A stretch of DNA of 64,000 bases, taken from assembly GCF_947492405.1 (NCBI RefSeq), contig NZ_CANLMP010000002.1:62001-126000 (forward strand), written 5' to 3'. Source of the DNA: an uncultured Aquimarina sp. (GTDB taxonomy: Bacteria; Bacteroidota; Bacteroidia; Flavobacteriales; Flavobacteriaceae). Of this stretch, positions 1-9,931 are shown piece after piece (positions within the stretch are counted from its first letter, which is position 1; the number at the start of each line of letters is the position of its first letter). The notes beneath the pieces were generated by a model that saw only the letters and a list, made by a program, of their open reading frames with translations, did not search any database and was not told where the DNA came from. Both the position numbers and the translations under genes were made by a program.

Positions 1-19
1 AGTTAAACAATCGTAACTA

Positions 20-1078
20 ATGATGAAAACCGTTCTACTAATAGAAGATGATACTGTACTTAGAGAAAACACTGCCGAACTTCTGGAGCTTTCGGACTAT
101 AATGTGATTACTTCTCCTAATGGTAAACTAGGTATTACGAAGGCAAAAGAGCAAAACCCGGATATTATTGTATGTGACATCATGATGCCAGAAATTGATG
201 GTTATGGAGTTTTGGAAGCCTTATCGCATGATTTAAGCACAAATCAAATACCGTTTATTTTCTTATCTGCAAAAACCGAACATAAAGAAATACGAAAAGG
301 AATGGATTTAGGTGCAGATGATTATCTAACCAAACCTTTTGATGAAGACGAACTACTAAGTGCTATAGAAAGCCGTTTGGCAAAAGCTCAGATCATTTCT
401 AAAATATTAAAAGAACAATCCCAAGAACCTAATCAGGATTCAGAAGATGGTCTAAGAAACTTACATGAACTCAAAAACTTTTTTGATGATTATGGTACTA
501 TTTCTCAATATAAAAAAGGCGAATCTATTTTTAAAGAAGGTGATCATTCTAATACCATTTATCTTATCCTAAAAGGTGTTGTAAAAACACACAAAATGGA
601 CATAAATGGTAAGGAACTTATTACGGCATTGTTTAAAGAAGATGATTTTTTAGGTTTTACCTCATTTATGGATAATACACCTTATCAGGAATCAGCCACG
701 GCAGTAGAAGAAACGGAACTTGCTGGTGTATCCAAAATGGATTTAAAAGACATATTAGAAAAAAGCAAAAATATTTCTTTAGAACTCATGGAATTGCTCA
801 GTGATAATCTTTCTGAAATAAAAGAACAATTATTACAAATGGCATATAGCTCTGTACGAAAAAAGACGGCACAAACCATTTTACAATTTGCTCAGATATT
901 AAATAAAAAACCAGAAGAGAGTATTAAAATATCCAGAAACGATCTAGCTAGCGTTGCCGGTATCGCCACAGAAAGTCTAATCCGCACATTATCTACCTTT
1001 AAAAAAGACGGACTTATAGAAATTGAAGGACGTAACATTAAAATTTTGGATCTACGGAGACTTCAACTAGTAGAATAA
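20..1078 (+). CDS. Response regulator receiver fused to Crp/Fnr-type regulator
   Basis: Transcription factor of 352 aa joining a CheY-like receiver domain (residues 4-120) to a cyclic-nucleotide-binding-type domain (about 160-265) and a Crp winged helix (about 280-350). The acidic pocket E9/D10/D11, phospho-acceptor D53 in VCDIMMPE and the KPF lysine are visible. The recognition helix reads ATESLIRTLSTFKK, keeping the Glu and Arg that read TGA half-sites in FNR/CRP. No FNR-style cysteine cluster is present, so input is probably phosphorylation, not an Fe-S cluster; the partner kinase is not in the window. It lies directly upstream of a Usp gene and hemN and is one candidate binder of the TGA-N6-TCA boxes. 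The start could be either of two adjacent ATGs. Confidence 0.9.
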   Translation: MMKTVLLIEDDTVLRENTAELLELSDYNVITSPNGKLGITKAKEQNPDIIVCDIMMPEIDGYGVLEALSHDLSTNQIPFIFLSAKTEHKEIRKGMDLGADDYLTKPFDEDELLSAIESRLAKAQIISKILKEQSQEPNQDSEDGLRNLHELKNFFDDYGTISQYKKGESIFKEGDHSNTIYLILKGVVKTHKMDINGKELITALFKEDDFLGFTSFMDNTPYQESATAVEETELAGVSKMDLKDILEKSKNISLELMELLSDNLSEIKEQLLQMAYSSVRKKTAQTILQFAQILNKKPEESIKISRNDLASVAGIATESLIRTLSTFKKDGLIEIEGRNIKILDLRRLQLVE

Positions 1079-1089
1079 AATATCTAAAC

Positions 1090-1132
1090 TGATTTTTGTC
1101 ATACTTTTCATAAATACATCCTAATACATTTG
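1090..1132 (+). promoter_or_regulatory. FNR-type box and -7 element upstream of usp-hemN
   Basis: The palindrome TGATTTTTGTCA lies at 1090-1101 and a perfect flavobacterial -7 element TACATTTG at 1125-1132. Box start to -7 start is 35 nt, the same spacing as at seven other loci here, which places the box centre near -41.5 as for class II FNR/CRP activation. Confidence 0.75.
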
Positions 1133-1153
1133 TTATGTTAGAAAGTATTAAAA

Positions 1154-1993
1154 ATGAAGAATATCCTTATTCCGACCGATTTTTCGGAAAACTCCTGGAA
1201 TTCGATTACTTACGCTTTGTCGTTTTTTAAAAAAGTAAAATGTAATTTCCATTTGTTGCATGTCTCTCCTTATCGGCAAGTGATAGGAAGTGATTCTTTT
1301 TTCGAATCCAAAGATCAAGTTGTCGAAAAAGTTACTCACAGTGATAAAGAGCAAATGCGATTATTACTAAAAAAAATCCAAAAACTATCTTTAAACAACA
1401 AGCACCGTTTCTATACTGTTAATGAACATATCTTTTTTGTAGATACAATTAGAAAACAAGTTGAAGAAAAAAACATTGATTTTATAGTGATGGGTACTAA
1501 AGGTGCATCTGGATTAAAAGAAAAAACGATTGGAAGTAATACAGGTGATGTGATTACAAAGGTAAAATGCCCTGTACTGGTTATTCCGGAAAAAGCAACA
1601 TATAACAACATACATGAAATTGCTTTCCCAACGGATTACAACATCTTTTATAAGGATCGAATACTGAATACTATATCAAAAGTCCTAAACCTTAATAACG
1701 CAGCATTGCGGGTATTACACATTTCCAAAAAAGAACAAGAACTCACCGACTTACAAAAACAGCATAAAGACTTTCTAAACGATTACTTTGAGGATAATGC
1801 AGAACATAGCTTCCATTTTTTATCCAATCCTAATATCGAACAAGCCGTACAATGCTTTGTAGAAAGCAGAAATATTGGCATGATCACTATGGTCGCCAAA
1901 AACCTCAATTTTTTTCAGAGAATCCTATTTCACCCAACTGTAGAAAAGATAAGTTATCATATCAGTATTCCCTTTTTAGTATTACACGAATAA
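1154..1993 (+). CDS. Universal stress protein, tandem UspA domains
   Basis: Cytoplasmic UspA-family protein of 279 aa with two UspA folds, each about 140 aa. The first half keeps the start motif ILIPTDFSENSWNS and the ATP-loop pattern MGTKGASG...GSNTG near residues 115-135, so it probably binds nucleotide. The second half ends in the usual IPFLVLHE strand but lacks the glycine loop. The gene is preceded by an FNR-type box and followed 21 nt later by hemN, so the two are probably co-transcribed. It is one of eight paralogues in the window. The exact role is unknown; association with low oxygen is inferred from the promoter and neighbours. Confidence 0.92.
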   Translation: MKNILIPTDFSENSWNSITYALSFFKKVKCNFHLLHVSPYRQVIGSDSFFESKDQVVEKVTHSDKEQMRLLLKKIQKLSLNNKHRFYTVNEHIFFVDTIRKQVEEKNIDFIVMGTKGASGLKEKTIGSNTGDVITKVKCPVLVIPEKATYNNIHEIAFPTDYNIFYKDRILNTISKVLNLNNAALRVLHISKKEQELTDLQKQHKDFLNDYFEDNAEHSFHFLSNPNIEQAVQCFVESRNIGMITMVAKNLNFFQRILFHPTVEKISYHISIPFLVLHE

Positions 1994-2014
1994 AAATCCA
2001 ATAAAATTAATTAT

Positions 2015-3379
2015 ATGAATGCTAATTTAGTAGATAAATATAATGTTCCTGGACCCAGGTACACCAGTTATCCTACAGTTCCATATTGGGACAATGATAC
2101 CTTTTCATTAAAACACTGGACTCGATCCGTTAAAAAGTCTTTTACACAAAGTAATGACTCGGACGGAATCAGTTTATACATTCACTTACCTTTTTGTGAA
2201 AGCATGTGTACTTTTTGCGGCTGCAATAAGCGAATTACCAAAAAACATAATGTAGAAATACCATATATCAATTCCCTTTTAAAAGAATGGCAATTATATC
2301 TGAATCTACTCGATTCTAAACCAAAGATCAAAGAATTACATTTGGGTGGCGGAACCCCTACGTTCTTCTCTCCGGAAAACTTGGAATACTTAATCAAAGG
2401 GTTATTTTGGTCTGCTAAATCTGCTTCAGCATGTGAATTTAGTTTTGAAGGACATCCAAACAATACAACTCGAGAACATCTACAGGCTTTATATGATGTA
2501 GGTTTTAGAAGAGTAAGTTTTGGAGTACAGGATTATAATGAAATCGTTCAGAAAGCAATTCATCGCGTTCAACCATTCGAGAATGTAAAATATGTTACTG
2601 AGGTAGCTAGAAAAATCGGTTATACTTCTATAGGTCACGACATCATTTTTGGTCTACCTTTTCAGACAGAAGAAGCTGTTATTCATACGATCCGTAAGAC
2701 CAAAGAACTTTTACCGGATCGACTGGCTTTTTATAGTTATGCGCATGTTCCATGGCAAAAAGGTAATGGACAACGTGGATTTAATGAATCAGACCTTCCT
2801 AGCGGAGAACAAAAACGAAGACAATATGAAATAGGTAAAGAACTATTATCTAAAGTCGGCTACGAAGAAATAGGGATGGATCATTTCGCTCTAAAAAGTG
2901 ACGCTCTATATCAATCCATGGAGAATAAAAGCTTACATCGCAATTTTATGGGCTACACGGTTTCTAAAACTAAAATGATGATCGGTTTAGGCGTATCTTC
3001 TATCAGTGATAGCTGGTATGGTTTTGCTCAAAATGTAAAAGGCTTAGAAGAATACCAAAATTTAGTCAATGATGGAATCATTCCGGTATACAGAGGTCAT
3101 ATGCTAACTCAGCAAGATGAAGTTATTAGACAACATATATTAAATCTAATGTGTCATTTTAAAACGGATTGGAGTAAAAACCTGCTTCACTTTGATAAAT
3201 TAGCAGATGTATCGATGCGTTTAAAGGAAATGGAGAAAGATGGATTGGTAGAAATTGCCAGCCACGGCATTAAAGTTACTAAAAAAGGACGACCATTTGT
3301 TCGGAATATCTGTATGGCTTTTGATTTAAGGTTACAACATAATAAACCCGAAACTCAATTGTTTTCTATGACTGTCTAA
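2015..3379 (+). CDS. hemN: Oxygen-independent coproporphyrinogen III oxidase
   Basis: Radical-SAM enzyme that decarboxylates coproporphyrinogen III to protoporphyrinogen IX without oxygen, a step of haem synthesis. The 454-aa length is normal for HemN. The N-terminus has YNVPGPRYTSYPT, and the [4Fe-4S] motif C-x3-C-x2-C is at C61/C65/C68 followed by C70, as in true HemN and unlike HemW. LHLGGGTPTF and the HemN C-terminal domain (about 370-440) are also present. It lies downstream of usp, under the FNR-type box at 1090, next to the cbb3 genes whose haems it would help supply. Confidence 0.95.
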   Translation: MNANLVDKYNVPGPRYTSYPTVPYWDNDTFSLKHWTRSVKKSFTQSNDSDGISLYIHLPFCESMCTFCGCNKRITKKHNVEIPYINSLLKEWQLYLNLLDSKPKIKELHLGGGTPTFFSPENLEYLIKGLFWSAKSASACEFSFEGHPNNTTREHLQALYDVGFRRVSFGVQDYNEIVQKAIHRVQPFENVKYVTEVARKIGYTSIGHDIIFGLPFQTEEAVIHTIRKTKELLPDRLAFYSYAHVPWQKGNGQRGFNESDLPSGEQKRRQYEIGKELLSKVGYEEIGMDHFALKSDALYQSMENKSLHRNFMGYTVSKTKMMIGLGVSSISDSWYGFAQNVKGLEEYQNLVNDGIIPVYRGHMLTQQDEVIRQHILNLMCHFKTDWSKNLLHFDKLADVSMRLKEMEKDGLVEIASHGIKVTKKGRPFVRNICMAFDLRLQHNKPETQLFSMTV

Positions 3380-3394
3380 GTAATCCATTTTTTA

Positions 3395-4099
3395 TTAAAA
3401 GCAGTCAAAACTTGAAGATATTATTTCTGTGGATTGTTTTGGTGAAACATATGGAATACCTAATCCCATTCCACGTAAAACAAACAATAATCCAATCAAA
3501 ACCACAAACACCGGAATTGCTTTTTGAATATGTTTTCGTATCCAATTTCCTTTAAACAAGTTCCCCACATACACAACTACTGTCATTAGTGGAATGGTCC
3601 CTAATCCAAAAAATAATACATACATACTACTCTCTGCAATACTTCCTAAAGCAATAGCAGCAAAAACAGCCATATATACTAACCCACAAGGAAGAAAACC
3701 GTTCAAAAACCCGATGGTCAGAAAGGTATCTGGTGTTTTCTTTTTAAGTTCTTTTCCTAAAGCATTCTTTACTTTAGATATCATCTTATATATAGGTTTA
3801 GAAAAATTATATTTCATAAGTAATGGTGATGGAATCAAAACCAATAAAATCATTAAGACTCCTATACCAATCGATAGTCCTTGTTGCATTCCAAAAATAT
3901 TCAGGCTTTTTCCTATAAATCCAAAAAATAATCCAATAATACTATACGCAAGCAAACGACCCAAATGATATAGGGAGAGCTGAAAAAACTTCTTCAAATG
4001 ATTCTTATGATCTAAAGGCAGCATAAAAGCAATAGGACCACACATGCCAACGCAATGAAAACTTCCTAAAAGCCCTAATATGAATGCTGAAACTAACAT
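3395..4099 (-). CDS. Sulfite exporter TauE/SafE (DsbD_2-like) membrane protein of the cco operon
   Basis: Integral membrane protein of 234 aa with about six hydrophobic segments. It opens with GLLGSFHCVGMCGPIAF, a His-Cys-x3-Cys signature typical of the DsbD_2/UreH-like family found next to fixH in many cbb3 loci. The start codon immediately follows the fixH stop, so translation is probably coupled. A role in copper or thiol handling during oxidase assembly is inferred from context; the substrate is unknown. Confidence 0.8.
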   Translation of the reverse strand: MLVSAFILGLLGSFHCVGMCGPIAFMLPLDHKNHLKKFFQLSLYHLGRLLAYSIIGLFFGFIGKSLNIFGMQQGLSIGIGVLMILLVLIPSPLLMKYNFSKPIYKMISKVKNALGKELKKKTPDTFLTIGFLNGFLPCGLVYMAVFAAIALGSIAESSMYVLFFGLGTIPLMTVVVYVGNLFKGNWIRKHIQKAIPVFVVLIGLLFVLRGMGLGIPYVSPKQSTEIISSSFDCF

Positions 4100-4546
4100 C
4101 TAATACGTAAATGATTCTTTAAATAAATAAGAAGTATTCTCATACTCCCAATTCACCGTAATATTCCATCGTCCTTCTATAAGTTGATTCTTGGGAACCA
4201 ATATTTCGGAACTTTGAAGCGTGATTGGAATTTCGAAATCCAACTTTTTATTTGATGGTCTATATAAAGAAATAGTTCCTGATAGTTTAGTGTAGCTTTT
4301 ATCTTTGGGAAACGCCACTAGTAATCCTTCTGCTATCTTTTTTACTTCTATATTATTCTGTAGTGCGTTTCCATTTTCTTCGGCATTGATTTCTTGCTGA
4401 AAAGCTAGTTCTTGTTTGTAGTAATCTTCAGTTACCAAATCGTGCTCAAACTTTTTGTCAGTATTCATTCTTATCACAAAGAATAATATGAAACTGATAA
4501 ATCCTATAAATACCAGCACAATAGCTGTACCCCAGTTTATTTTCAT
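4100..4546 (-). CDS. ccoH: FixH/CcoH family cbb3 oxidase assembly protein
   Basis: Protein of 148 aa with one N-terminal membrane anchor (residues 5-26) and a periplasmic domain. The N-terminal INWGTAIVLVFIGF, the DLVTEDYYKQELAFQQEI stretch and the beta-rich end are hallmarks of FixH. FixH/CcoH proteins stabilise the cbb3 complex and act with the CcoI copper pump. It lies between ccoG and the TauE-like gene in one minus-strand run. Confidence 0.85.
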   Translation of the reverse strand: MKINWGTAIVLVFIGFISFILFFVIRMNTDKKFEHDLVTEDYYKQELAFQQEINAEENGNALQNNIEVKKIAEGLLVAFPKDKSYTKLSGTISLYRPSNKKLDFEIPITLQSSEILVPKNQLIEGRWNITVNWEYENTSYLFKESFTY

Positions 4547-4675
4547 CTTTTCATTTTTTCATTTCAAAACAGGACTAAGGAATCAAGATTGAAAATAAAT
4601 CTCTTTTCCCGTTAACCCCTTATAGCTTGTCCTGTTTCATAAGTTTATTTTCAGTTTATAACTATCAACTAACAA

Positions 4676-6100
4676 CTATCTATAGCTTCTTGGTCCTAGA
4701 AAAGCTGTTGTTGTTGTTTCTACCAGTTCGTCATTAGAATACACTCCTATTTTCACTTTATCCTTATCTCCACTTAAGGCAGATGCATTAATTTCTATGA
4801 ATAGTGTTCCTTCAGCCAGGCCTTGTTTAGGCACTGTGAAGTTTTTATGAGTTACCAACTCAATAGTTCCTTTATGGGATAATAATTCAAAATGAACGTT
4901 TTCAATCTCATCTATGGTTTTATTCACCAGTTTATAGGTATACACATTACTGATAATATTATTATCTTTTCTCTCATAGAGCTGCCCTGGTAATCTTAAA
5001 ATATTGGCTTCTATATCATTTCTTAAAAAAGACATTCCTAAAAAAACACCCGTCAATATCACCATTACCGCTGTATATCCTTTGAGACGTGGTGTAAACT
5101 TAAATTTCTCCTTTTTTGCTATATTATCTTCACTAGCATAGCGAATCAATCCTTTTGGAAGATTTACACTTTCCATCATATGATCACAGGCATCGATACA
5201 TGCGGTACAGTTTACACATTCTAATTGTGTCCCGTTACGAATATCTATTCCTGTAGGACATACGTGCACACATTGGAAACAGTCAATACAATCCCCTTTT
5301 CCTGTAGTAGGTCTCTCTTCATTTTTCTTAAACTTTGCACGACCAGCTTCTTTTTCTCCACGCTTATAATCATAAGCAACTACAATAGATTTAGCATCTA
5401 ACAAAACTCCTTGCAACCTACCATATGGACAGGCTATGATACAAACCTGTTCTCTAAACCAAGCAAAGACAAAATAAAAAACTCCCGTAAATATGAGCAA
5501 GGAGATTAATGTACTCACATGTTTAAAAGGACCGTCAACAAAAACATATTCGATAAGTTCATCACTACCGATCAAATAAGCTAAAAACACATTGGCGATC
5601 AAGAATGAAATAATAAAAAAAACGAACCACTTAAGTGCACGTTTTTTAATTTTATCAGCATTCCATGATTGCTTATCAAGACGTATTTGTTTTCCTCGAT
5701 CTCCTTCGATCCAATATTCTATTCTTCGGAAAACCATTTCCATAAAAATGGTTTGCGGACATATCCAACCACAAAACAATCTTCCAAAAGCTACTGTAAA
5801 AAGGGTAATAAAAACAACTCCGATAATCATCGAAATCACAAATAGATGAAAATCTTGTGGCCAAAAAGGTGCTCCAAAAATATTGAAACGACGTTCTAAA
5901 ACATTGAATAACAAAAATTGGTTTCCATCAATTTTGATAAATGGAGCCGAAAATAAAAAGATCAACAAACCATAGCTTACCCATTTGCGGTACTCATAAA
6001 ATTTACCACTAGGTTTTTTAGGATATACCCAAGCACGTTTTCCTTCTTCGTTTATCGTACCGATAGAATCTCTGAATGTTTCGTTTTCTGATGCTTCCAA
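4676..6100 (-). CDS. ccoG: cbb3 oxidase accessory Fe-S membrane protein CcoG
   Basis: Polyferredoxin-like membrane protein of 474 aa (RdxA/FixG family) implicated in cupric-ion reduction during cbb3 assembly. It shows FCGWICPQT, a CIIACPYGRLQG motif, two ferredoxin-type clusters (CIDCFQCVHVCPTGID and CVNCTACIDACD) at about 265-305, four or five membrane helices, a further helix near 345 and an Ig-like FixG C-terminal domain. It follows ccoP after 135 nt that contain a dispersed repeat, and lies upstream of ccoH. Confidence 0.93.
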   Translation of the reverse strand: MEASENETFRDSIGTINEEGKRAWVYPKKPSGKFYEYRKWVSYGLLIFLFSAPFIKIDGNQFLLFNVLERRFNIFGAPFWPQDFHLFVISMIIGVVFITLFTVAFGRLFCGWICPQTIFMEMVFRRIEYWIEGDRGKQIRLDKQSWNADKIKKRALKWFVFFIISFLIANVFLAYLIGSDELIEYVFVDGPFKHVSTLISLLIFTGVFYFVFAWFREQVCIIACPYGRLQGVLLDAKSIVVAYDYKRGEKEAGRAKFKKNEERPTTGKGDCIDCFQCVHVCPTGIDIRNGTQLECVNCTACIDACDHMMESVNLPKGLIRYASEDNIAKKEKFKFTPRLKGYTAVMVILTGVFLGMSFLRNDIEANILRLPGQLYERKDNNIISNVYTYKLVNKTIDEIENVHFELLSHKGTIELVTHKNFTVPKQGLAEGTLFIEINASALSGDKDKVKIGVYSNDELVETTTTAFLGPRSYR

Positions 6101-6154
6101 TTGGGAAATTATTTTCTATTATTTATTGTTATTATTTATGACACCTTCGTTTCT

Positions 6155-6180
6155 GTCACATCGAGCGGAGTCGAGATGAC
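6155..6180. repeat. Short dispersed intergenic repeat (TCGAGCGGAGTCGAGA type)
   Basis: The ccoP-ccoG gap contains GTCACATCGAGCGGAGTCGA and flanking bases, the same family as the inverted pair at 7416-7493. Such GAGCGGAGTCGAGA-type elements are common intergenic repeats in flavobacterial genomes (general recollection, not checked). Confidence 0.6.
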
Positions 6181-6235
6181 GGTTAACTAATCTCATCATC
6201 AAGTATTGATGTAATTGTATTCAACTTTTTAATTA

Positions 6236-7192
6236 CTAATTAGATACTACCACAGCAGTAGAATCAACCACTTTTTCAGGAGTTTCTTCTTCTAGAACAT
6301 CTTCCTTTGCTGCTTCCGGATCGATCCAAATTTCACCTTGCGCTTCTTTGGGTTCTGCTGGAGTTGTTCCACCTAACGTAATCACATAACTTGCTACCTG
6401 AGCCATTTCTGCTGGTTTCAAGGTTTGTTTCCAAGCTACCATTCCTTTTCCATCTCGGCCTCCTTCAGAAATCGTACGGAATACATTTTTGATTCCTCCA
6501 CCTAAAATCCAATTCGGGTCTGTAAGGTTAGGTCCAATACCTCCTCCTCCATCTGCTTTATGACAGGCAACACAATTAGTAGTAAAAATGGCTTTTCCGG
6601 CACTTATATCAGAAGCTTCAGTGAGTAATACCACGGTATTTACATCTACCAGGTCTTTAGCCGTTTTTTTATATTCTTCTATGGCTATCAAGGCTTCAGC
6701 AACTTCAGTTTCATATTCTTCTGTCTGGGTATAATCATTGAACACATGAAAACGTGCTAAATAAATTACTCCAAATAAAATTGTCGCATAAAAACCATAT
6801 ACCCACCAAGGTGGAAGATTATTATCCAATTCTTTAATACCATCATAATTATGGTCCAAAATAATTTCACCTTCCTCTTCTACAGGTTTACTATCCAATA
6901 ATTTTAGATAGGTATCCTTAACCCAACGAAATTGCTTTTCTTTTTTAGCATTTTGAGCTACTAAATAGCGTTCCTGAGCTTCGGGTTTCAGTGATTTAAA
7001 TAGCACACTGCGCAGCGCTTCTACACAAATTTCAATAGCGATAGCAAATAATAAAATTATTCCCATAGCTACCCAAGTCATGGGTTCTTTAATGAATGCT
7101 GATTCTTCTCCGGAATCCACTGCCCATTCTATTAAAAAATAGGCTACTAATAGAAAGATAATCACTCTTATATAGGATACTGTACTTCTCAT
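6236..7192 (-). CDS. ccoP: cbb3-type cytochrome c oxidase subunit III (CcoP), one-haem form
   Basis: Membrane-bound c-type cytochrome of 318 aa that passes electrons to the CcoNO core. It has two hydrophobic segments near residues 9-60, a third near 130-145 preceded by LPPWWVYGFY as in CcoP N-terminal domains, and a single haem c site NCVACHK near residue 207. Classical proteobacterial CcoP has two CxxCH motifs; only one is here, as I recall for Bacteroidota CcoP. The C-terminus is rich in Glu. Its ATG overlaps the ccoQ stop region by 4 nt, indicating coupled translation. Confidence 0.92.
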   Translation of the reverse strand: MRSTVSYIRVIIFLLVAYFLIEWAVDSGEESAFIKEPMTWVAMGIILLFAIAIEICVEALRSVLFKSLKPEAQERYLVAQNAKKEKQFRWVKDTYLKLLDSKPVEEEGEIILDHNYDGIKELDNNLPPWWVYGFYATILFGVIYLARFHVFNDYTQTEEYETEVAEALIAIEEYKKTAKDLVDVNTVVLLTEASDISAGKAIFTTNCVACHKADGGGGIGPNLTDPNWILGGGIKNVFRTISEGGRDGKGMVAWKQTLKPAEMAQVASYVITLGGTTPAEPKEAQGEIWIDPEAAKEDVLEEETPEKVVDSTAVVVSN

Positions 7193-7380
7193 AGTATTAG
7201 CTCGTTTTCGTTTTCTGTTTCAAATGGAATCTCACTTACTTCTTTTATATGTTCTTTTTTTGCTGAAATTACCCACCAGAATAAGGCAGTAAAAAAAATG
7301 AAAAATATGAGTAGGGATATTATAGGATATATCTCTATACCTTCTATACTTTCCAAATGTCCTTTTATGAATTTAAACAT
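7189..7380 (-). CDS. ccoQ: CcoQ-like small subunit of cbb3 oxidase
   Basis: Single-pass membrane protein of 63 aa with a hydrophobic helix at about 20-40 (IISLLIFFIFFTALFWWVI) and an acidic tail. Size, position immediately before ccoP and the 4-nt overlap with it support CcoQ, which stabilises CcoP in the complex. Sequence alone would not identify it; the call rests on context. Confidence 0.75.
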   Translation of the reverse strand: MFKFIKGHLESIEGIEIYPIISLLIFFIFFTALFWWVISAKKEHIKEVSEIPFETENENELIL

Positions 7381-7415
7381 GGTATATAGTGTTTTCTAAT
7401 TGTAAAATTTCTTTC

Positions 7416-7493
7416 TCTGTCACATAGAGCGCAGTCGAGATGTCATCAATCCTCTATGCACTAATTATTCTCGACTCCGCTCGAATAGACAGA
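7416..7493. repeat. Imperfect inverted repeat between ccoNO and ccoQ
   Basis: Two arms of about 25 nt face each other: TCTGTCACATAGAGCGCAGT... at 7416-7440 and its near reverse complement at 7469-7493, with about five mismatches. Transcribed within the operon it would form a long hairpin in the 143-nt ccoNO-ccoQ gap. It belongs to the same family as the repeat at 6155. Confidence 0.65.
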
Positions 7494-7523
7494 AAACTGG
7501 TCATCATGTTCTAGTATGACTTA

Positions 7524-9716
7524 TTATTCTGAACTCACGGTTTCGTTTTTAACCTTTATATCAGTTCCTAATCGCTGTATATAAGCAATCAAGGCGATTA
7601 CTTCTCTATCTCTCATTTCGGTAAAATCCAATCCATTTTCTTTTGCATATTTTTTATCTGCTTCATAGGTTTTAGCAAAATCAGGATCATCATATAGGTT
7701 TTTCTCTATTTGTGTAGCCTGTTCGTTCATCCATTTTTGAGCTTTGGCAATTTCTTCTGGTGTATAAGGAACTCCAAGTGTAACCATGGCTTCCATTTTG
7801 GATTCGGTATCGGATCGATCTAATTTATTTTTAAGTAACCACTTATAGCTCGGCATAATCGAACCTGACGAAGTACTTTGCGGATCATAAAAATGATTCA
7901 AATGCCAATTGTCAGAGTATTTACCTCCTATACGCATCAGATCAGGTCCGGTACGTTTACTTCCCCAAAGGAAAGGATGGTCGTATACATATTCGCCAGC
8001 CTTAGAGTATTCTCCGTATCGTTCTACTTCACTACGAAAAGGCCTGATCATTTGCGAGTGACAAGACACGCAACTTTCTCTGATATAGAGATCTCTACCT
8101 TCTAATTCTAATGGCGTATATGGTTTAACACTGGTAATGGTTGGTATATTAGAATCTACCATCAATGTTGGAACGATTTGCACTGCACCACCAATAAGGA
8201 TTGCAATAGTCGCAAAAATGGTCAACTTCACTGGTCTTCTTTCTAACCAAGTATGGTATCCTTCTTTTGCTGTTCTATGTTTCGTTACTTTAGTTAATGG
8301 AGCAGCTTCTGCTAATTCATCAGTAACCGTAGCTCCAGCTCTAATGGTTTTAATCACGTTGTACAGCATAATAAACATCCCGAAGATGAACATACTACCG
8401 CCGATTGCTCTCATCCAATACATTGGAATAATTTCGTTTACAGTTTCTAAGAAGTTACCATATACTAAGCTTCCGTCTGGATTAAATTGTTTCCACATAG
8501 AAGCTTGTACAAATCCTGCTACATACATGGGTAATGCATACATAATGATACCCAATGTACCGATCCAGAAATGTGCGTTTGCTAATCCTGTAGACCATAA
8601 TTTGGTTTTAAATAATTTCGGAATTAACCAATATGCCATCCCAAAGGTGAAGAAACCATTCCAGGCTAAAGCTCCTACGTGAACGTGCGCAATAACCCAA
8701 TCACTAAAATGTGCAATCGCATTTACATTTTTTAAGGAAAGCATAGGCCCTTCAAACGTTGCCATACCATATCCTGTAATCGCTACAACCATAAATTTAA
8801 GCACAGGATCTGTACGCACTTTATCCCAGGCACCACGCAACGTTAATAATCCGTTGATCATACCACCCCAAGAAGGTGCTATCAGCATAATCGAGAAAGC
8901 TACTCCCAAATTTTGTGCCCAATCCGGTAAGGAAGAATATAACAAGTGATGTGGACCTGCCCAGATATAGATAAATATCAAGGACCAAAAGTGAACAATA
9001 GATAATCGATAAGAATATACCGGTCTATTTGCTGCTTTTGGAACAAAATAATACATCAATCCTAAGAACGGAGTCGTTAGGAAAAATGCTACTGCATTAT
9101 GCCCATACCACCATTGTACTAAAGCATCCTGAACACCTGCGTATACTGAATAACTTTTTAGCGCACTTACTGGTAATGCCAAACTATTAAAAATGTGCAG
9201 CACAGCAACCGTTACTACCGTAGCCAGATAAAACCAAATTGCTACATATAGGTGGCGTTGTCTTCGTTTAAGAATGGTACCAATCAGGTTCCAACCAAAT
9301 ACCACCCAAATAACTGCGATGGCGATATCAAAAGGCCATTCTAACTCTGCATATTCTTTAGAACTTGTGTATCCCAGCGGCAACGTAATGGCTGCTCCTA
9401 CGATGATCAACTGCCAACACCAAAAATTAATAGTACTAAGTGTATCATTAAACATTCGCGTTTTTAGCAATCGTTGTGTAGAATAATACACTCCGGCAAA
9501 TATGGCATTCCCTACAAAAGCGAAAATTACCGCATTGGTATGTAACGGACGTAATCGCCCAAAACTCAACCACGAGATACCATCGGTAAGATTAGGGAAT
9601 AAAAACATAAATGCCAGCAGTAATCCGACTGACATCCCTACAATACCCCAAAGGAGTGTGGCATACAAGAATTTTTTTACGATTTTATTATCATAATAGA
9701 ATTGTTCCATTTTCAT
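7524..9716 (-). CDS. ccoNO: Fused cbb3 cytochrome c oxidase subunits I and II
   Basis: Catalytic core of the high-affinity cbb3 terminal oxidase. The first ~480 residues are a 12-helix CcoN haem-copper subunit with conserved histidines in [36 protein letters not shown] and [11 protein letters not shown]. The last ~240 residues are CcoO, with haem c motif [12 protein letters not shown] near residue 549. I place the start at [10 protein letters not shown] (9716), 1 nt after the ccoS stop. The frame runs 38 codons further upstream but that part overlaps ccoS and looks non-coding. N-O fusion is familiar in Bacteroidota. Confidence 0.95.
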   Translation of the reverse strand: MKMEQFYYDNKIVKKFLYATLLWGIVGMSVGLLLAFMFLFPNLTDGISWLSFGRLRPLHTNAVIFAFVGNAIFAGVYYSTQRLLKTRMFNDTLSTINFWCWQLIIVGAAITLPLGYTSSKEYAELEWPFDIAIAVIWVVFGWNLIGTILKRRQRHLYVAIWFYLATVVTVAVLHIFNSLALPVSALKSYSVYAGVQDALVQWWYGHNAVAFFLTTPFLGLMYYFVPKAANRPVYSYRLSIVHFWSLIFIYIWAGPHHLLYSSLPDWAQNLGVAFSIMLIAPSWGGMINGLLTLRGAWDKVRTDPVLKFMVVAITGYGMATFEGPMLSLKNVNAIAHFSDWVIAHVHVGALAWNGFFTFGMAYWLIPKLFKTKLWSTGLANAHFWIGTLGIIMYALPMYVAGFVQASMWKQFNPDGSLVYGNFLETVNEIIPMYWMRAIGGSMFIFGMFIMLYNVIKTIRAGATVTDELAEAAPLTKVTKHRTAKEGYHTWLERRPVKLTIFATIAILIGGAVQIVPTLMVDSNIPTITSVKPYTPLELEGRDLYIRESCVSCHSQMIRPFRSEVERYGEYSKAGEYVYDHPFLWGSKRTGPDLMRIGGKYSDNWHLNHFYDPQSTSSGSIMPSYKWLLKNKLDRSDTESKMEAMVTLGVPYTPEEIAKAQKWMNEQATQIEKNLYDDPDFAKTYEADKKYAKENGLDFTEMRDREVIALIAYIQRLGTDIKVKNETVSSE

Positions 9717-9717
9717 A

Positions 9718-9912
9718 TTATACTTGATTGTTATTAGCGGGTACTGAAGATTTTTCTTTGGATTCTTTGACCAGTTCATCGTCAAAAAGCATTCTGATAG
9801 ATGGTGTATAGGTATCATCATATTGCCCATTCTTTACGGAAAGAATAAAAGCCACAAAAAACACAATGGCTACAACGATACTGATGGTTAGCAAAACATA
9901 AATAACACCCAT
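9718..9912 (-). CDS. ccoS: cbb3-type oxidase assembly protein CcoS
   Basis: Small membrane protein of 64 aa with one N-terminal helix (residues 3-26) and the CcoS signature [21 protein letters not shown]. CcoS is needed to insert haem and copper into the oxidase. It is first in the operon here; ccoI, usually adjacent, lies 6 kb away across inserted cargo. Confidence 0.9.
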   Translation of the reverse strand: MGVIYVLLTISIVVAIVFFVAFILSVKNGQYDDTYTPSIRMLFDDELVKESKEKSSVPANNNQV

Positions 9913-9931
9913 ATAGCATTTAATTATGTGC

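Noticed and set aside
9717-9830. 38-codon N-terminal extension of ccoNO
   Set aside because: It overlaps ccoS and the extension is not oxidase-like; [10 protein letters not shown] directly after the ccoS stop is the natural start.
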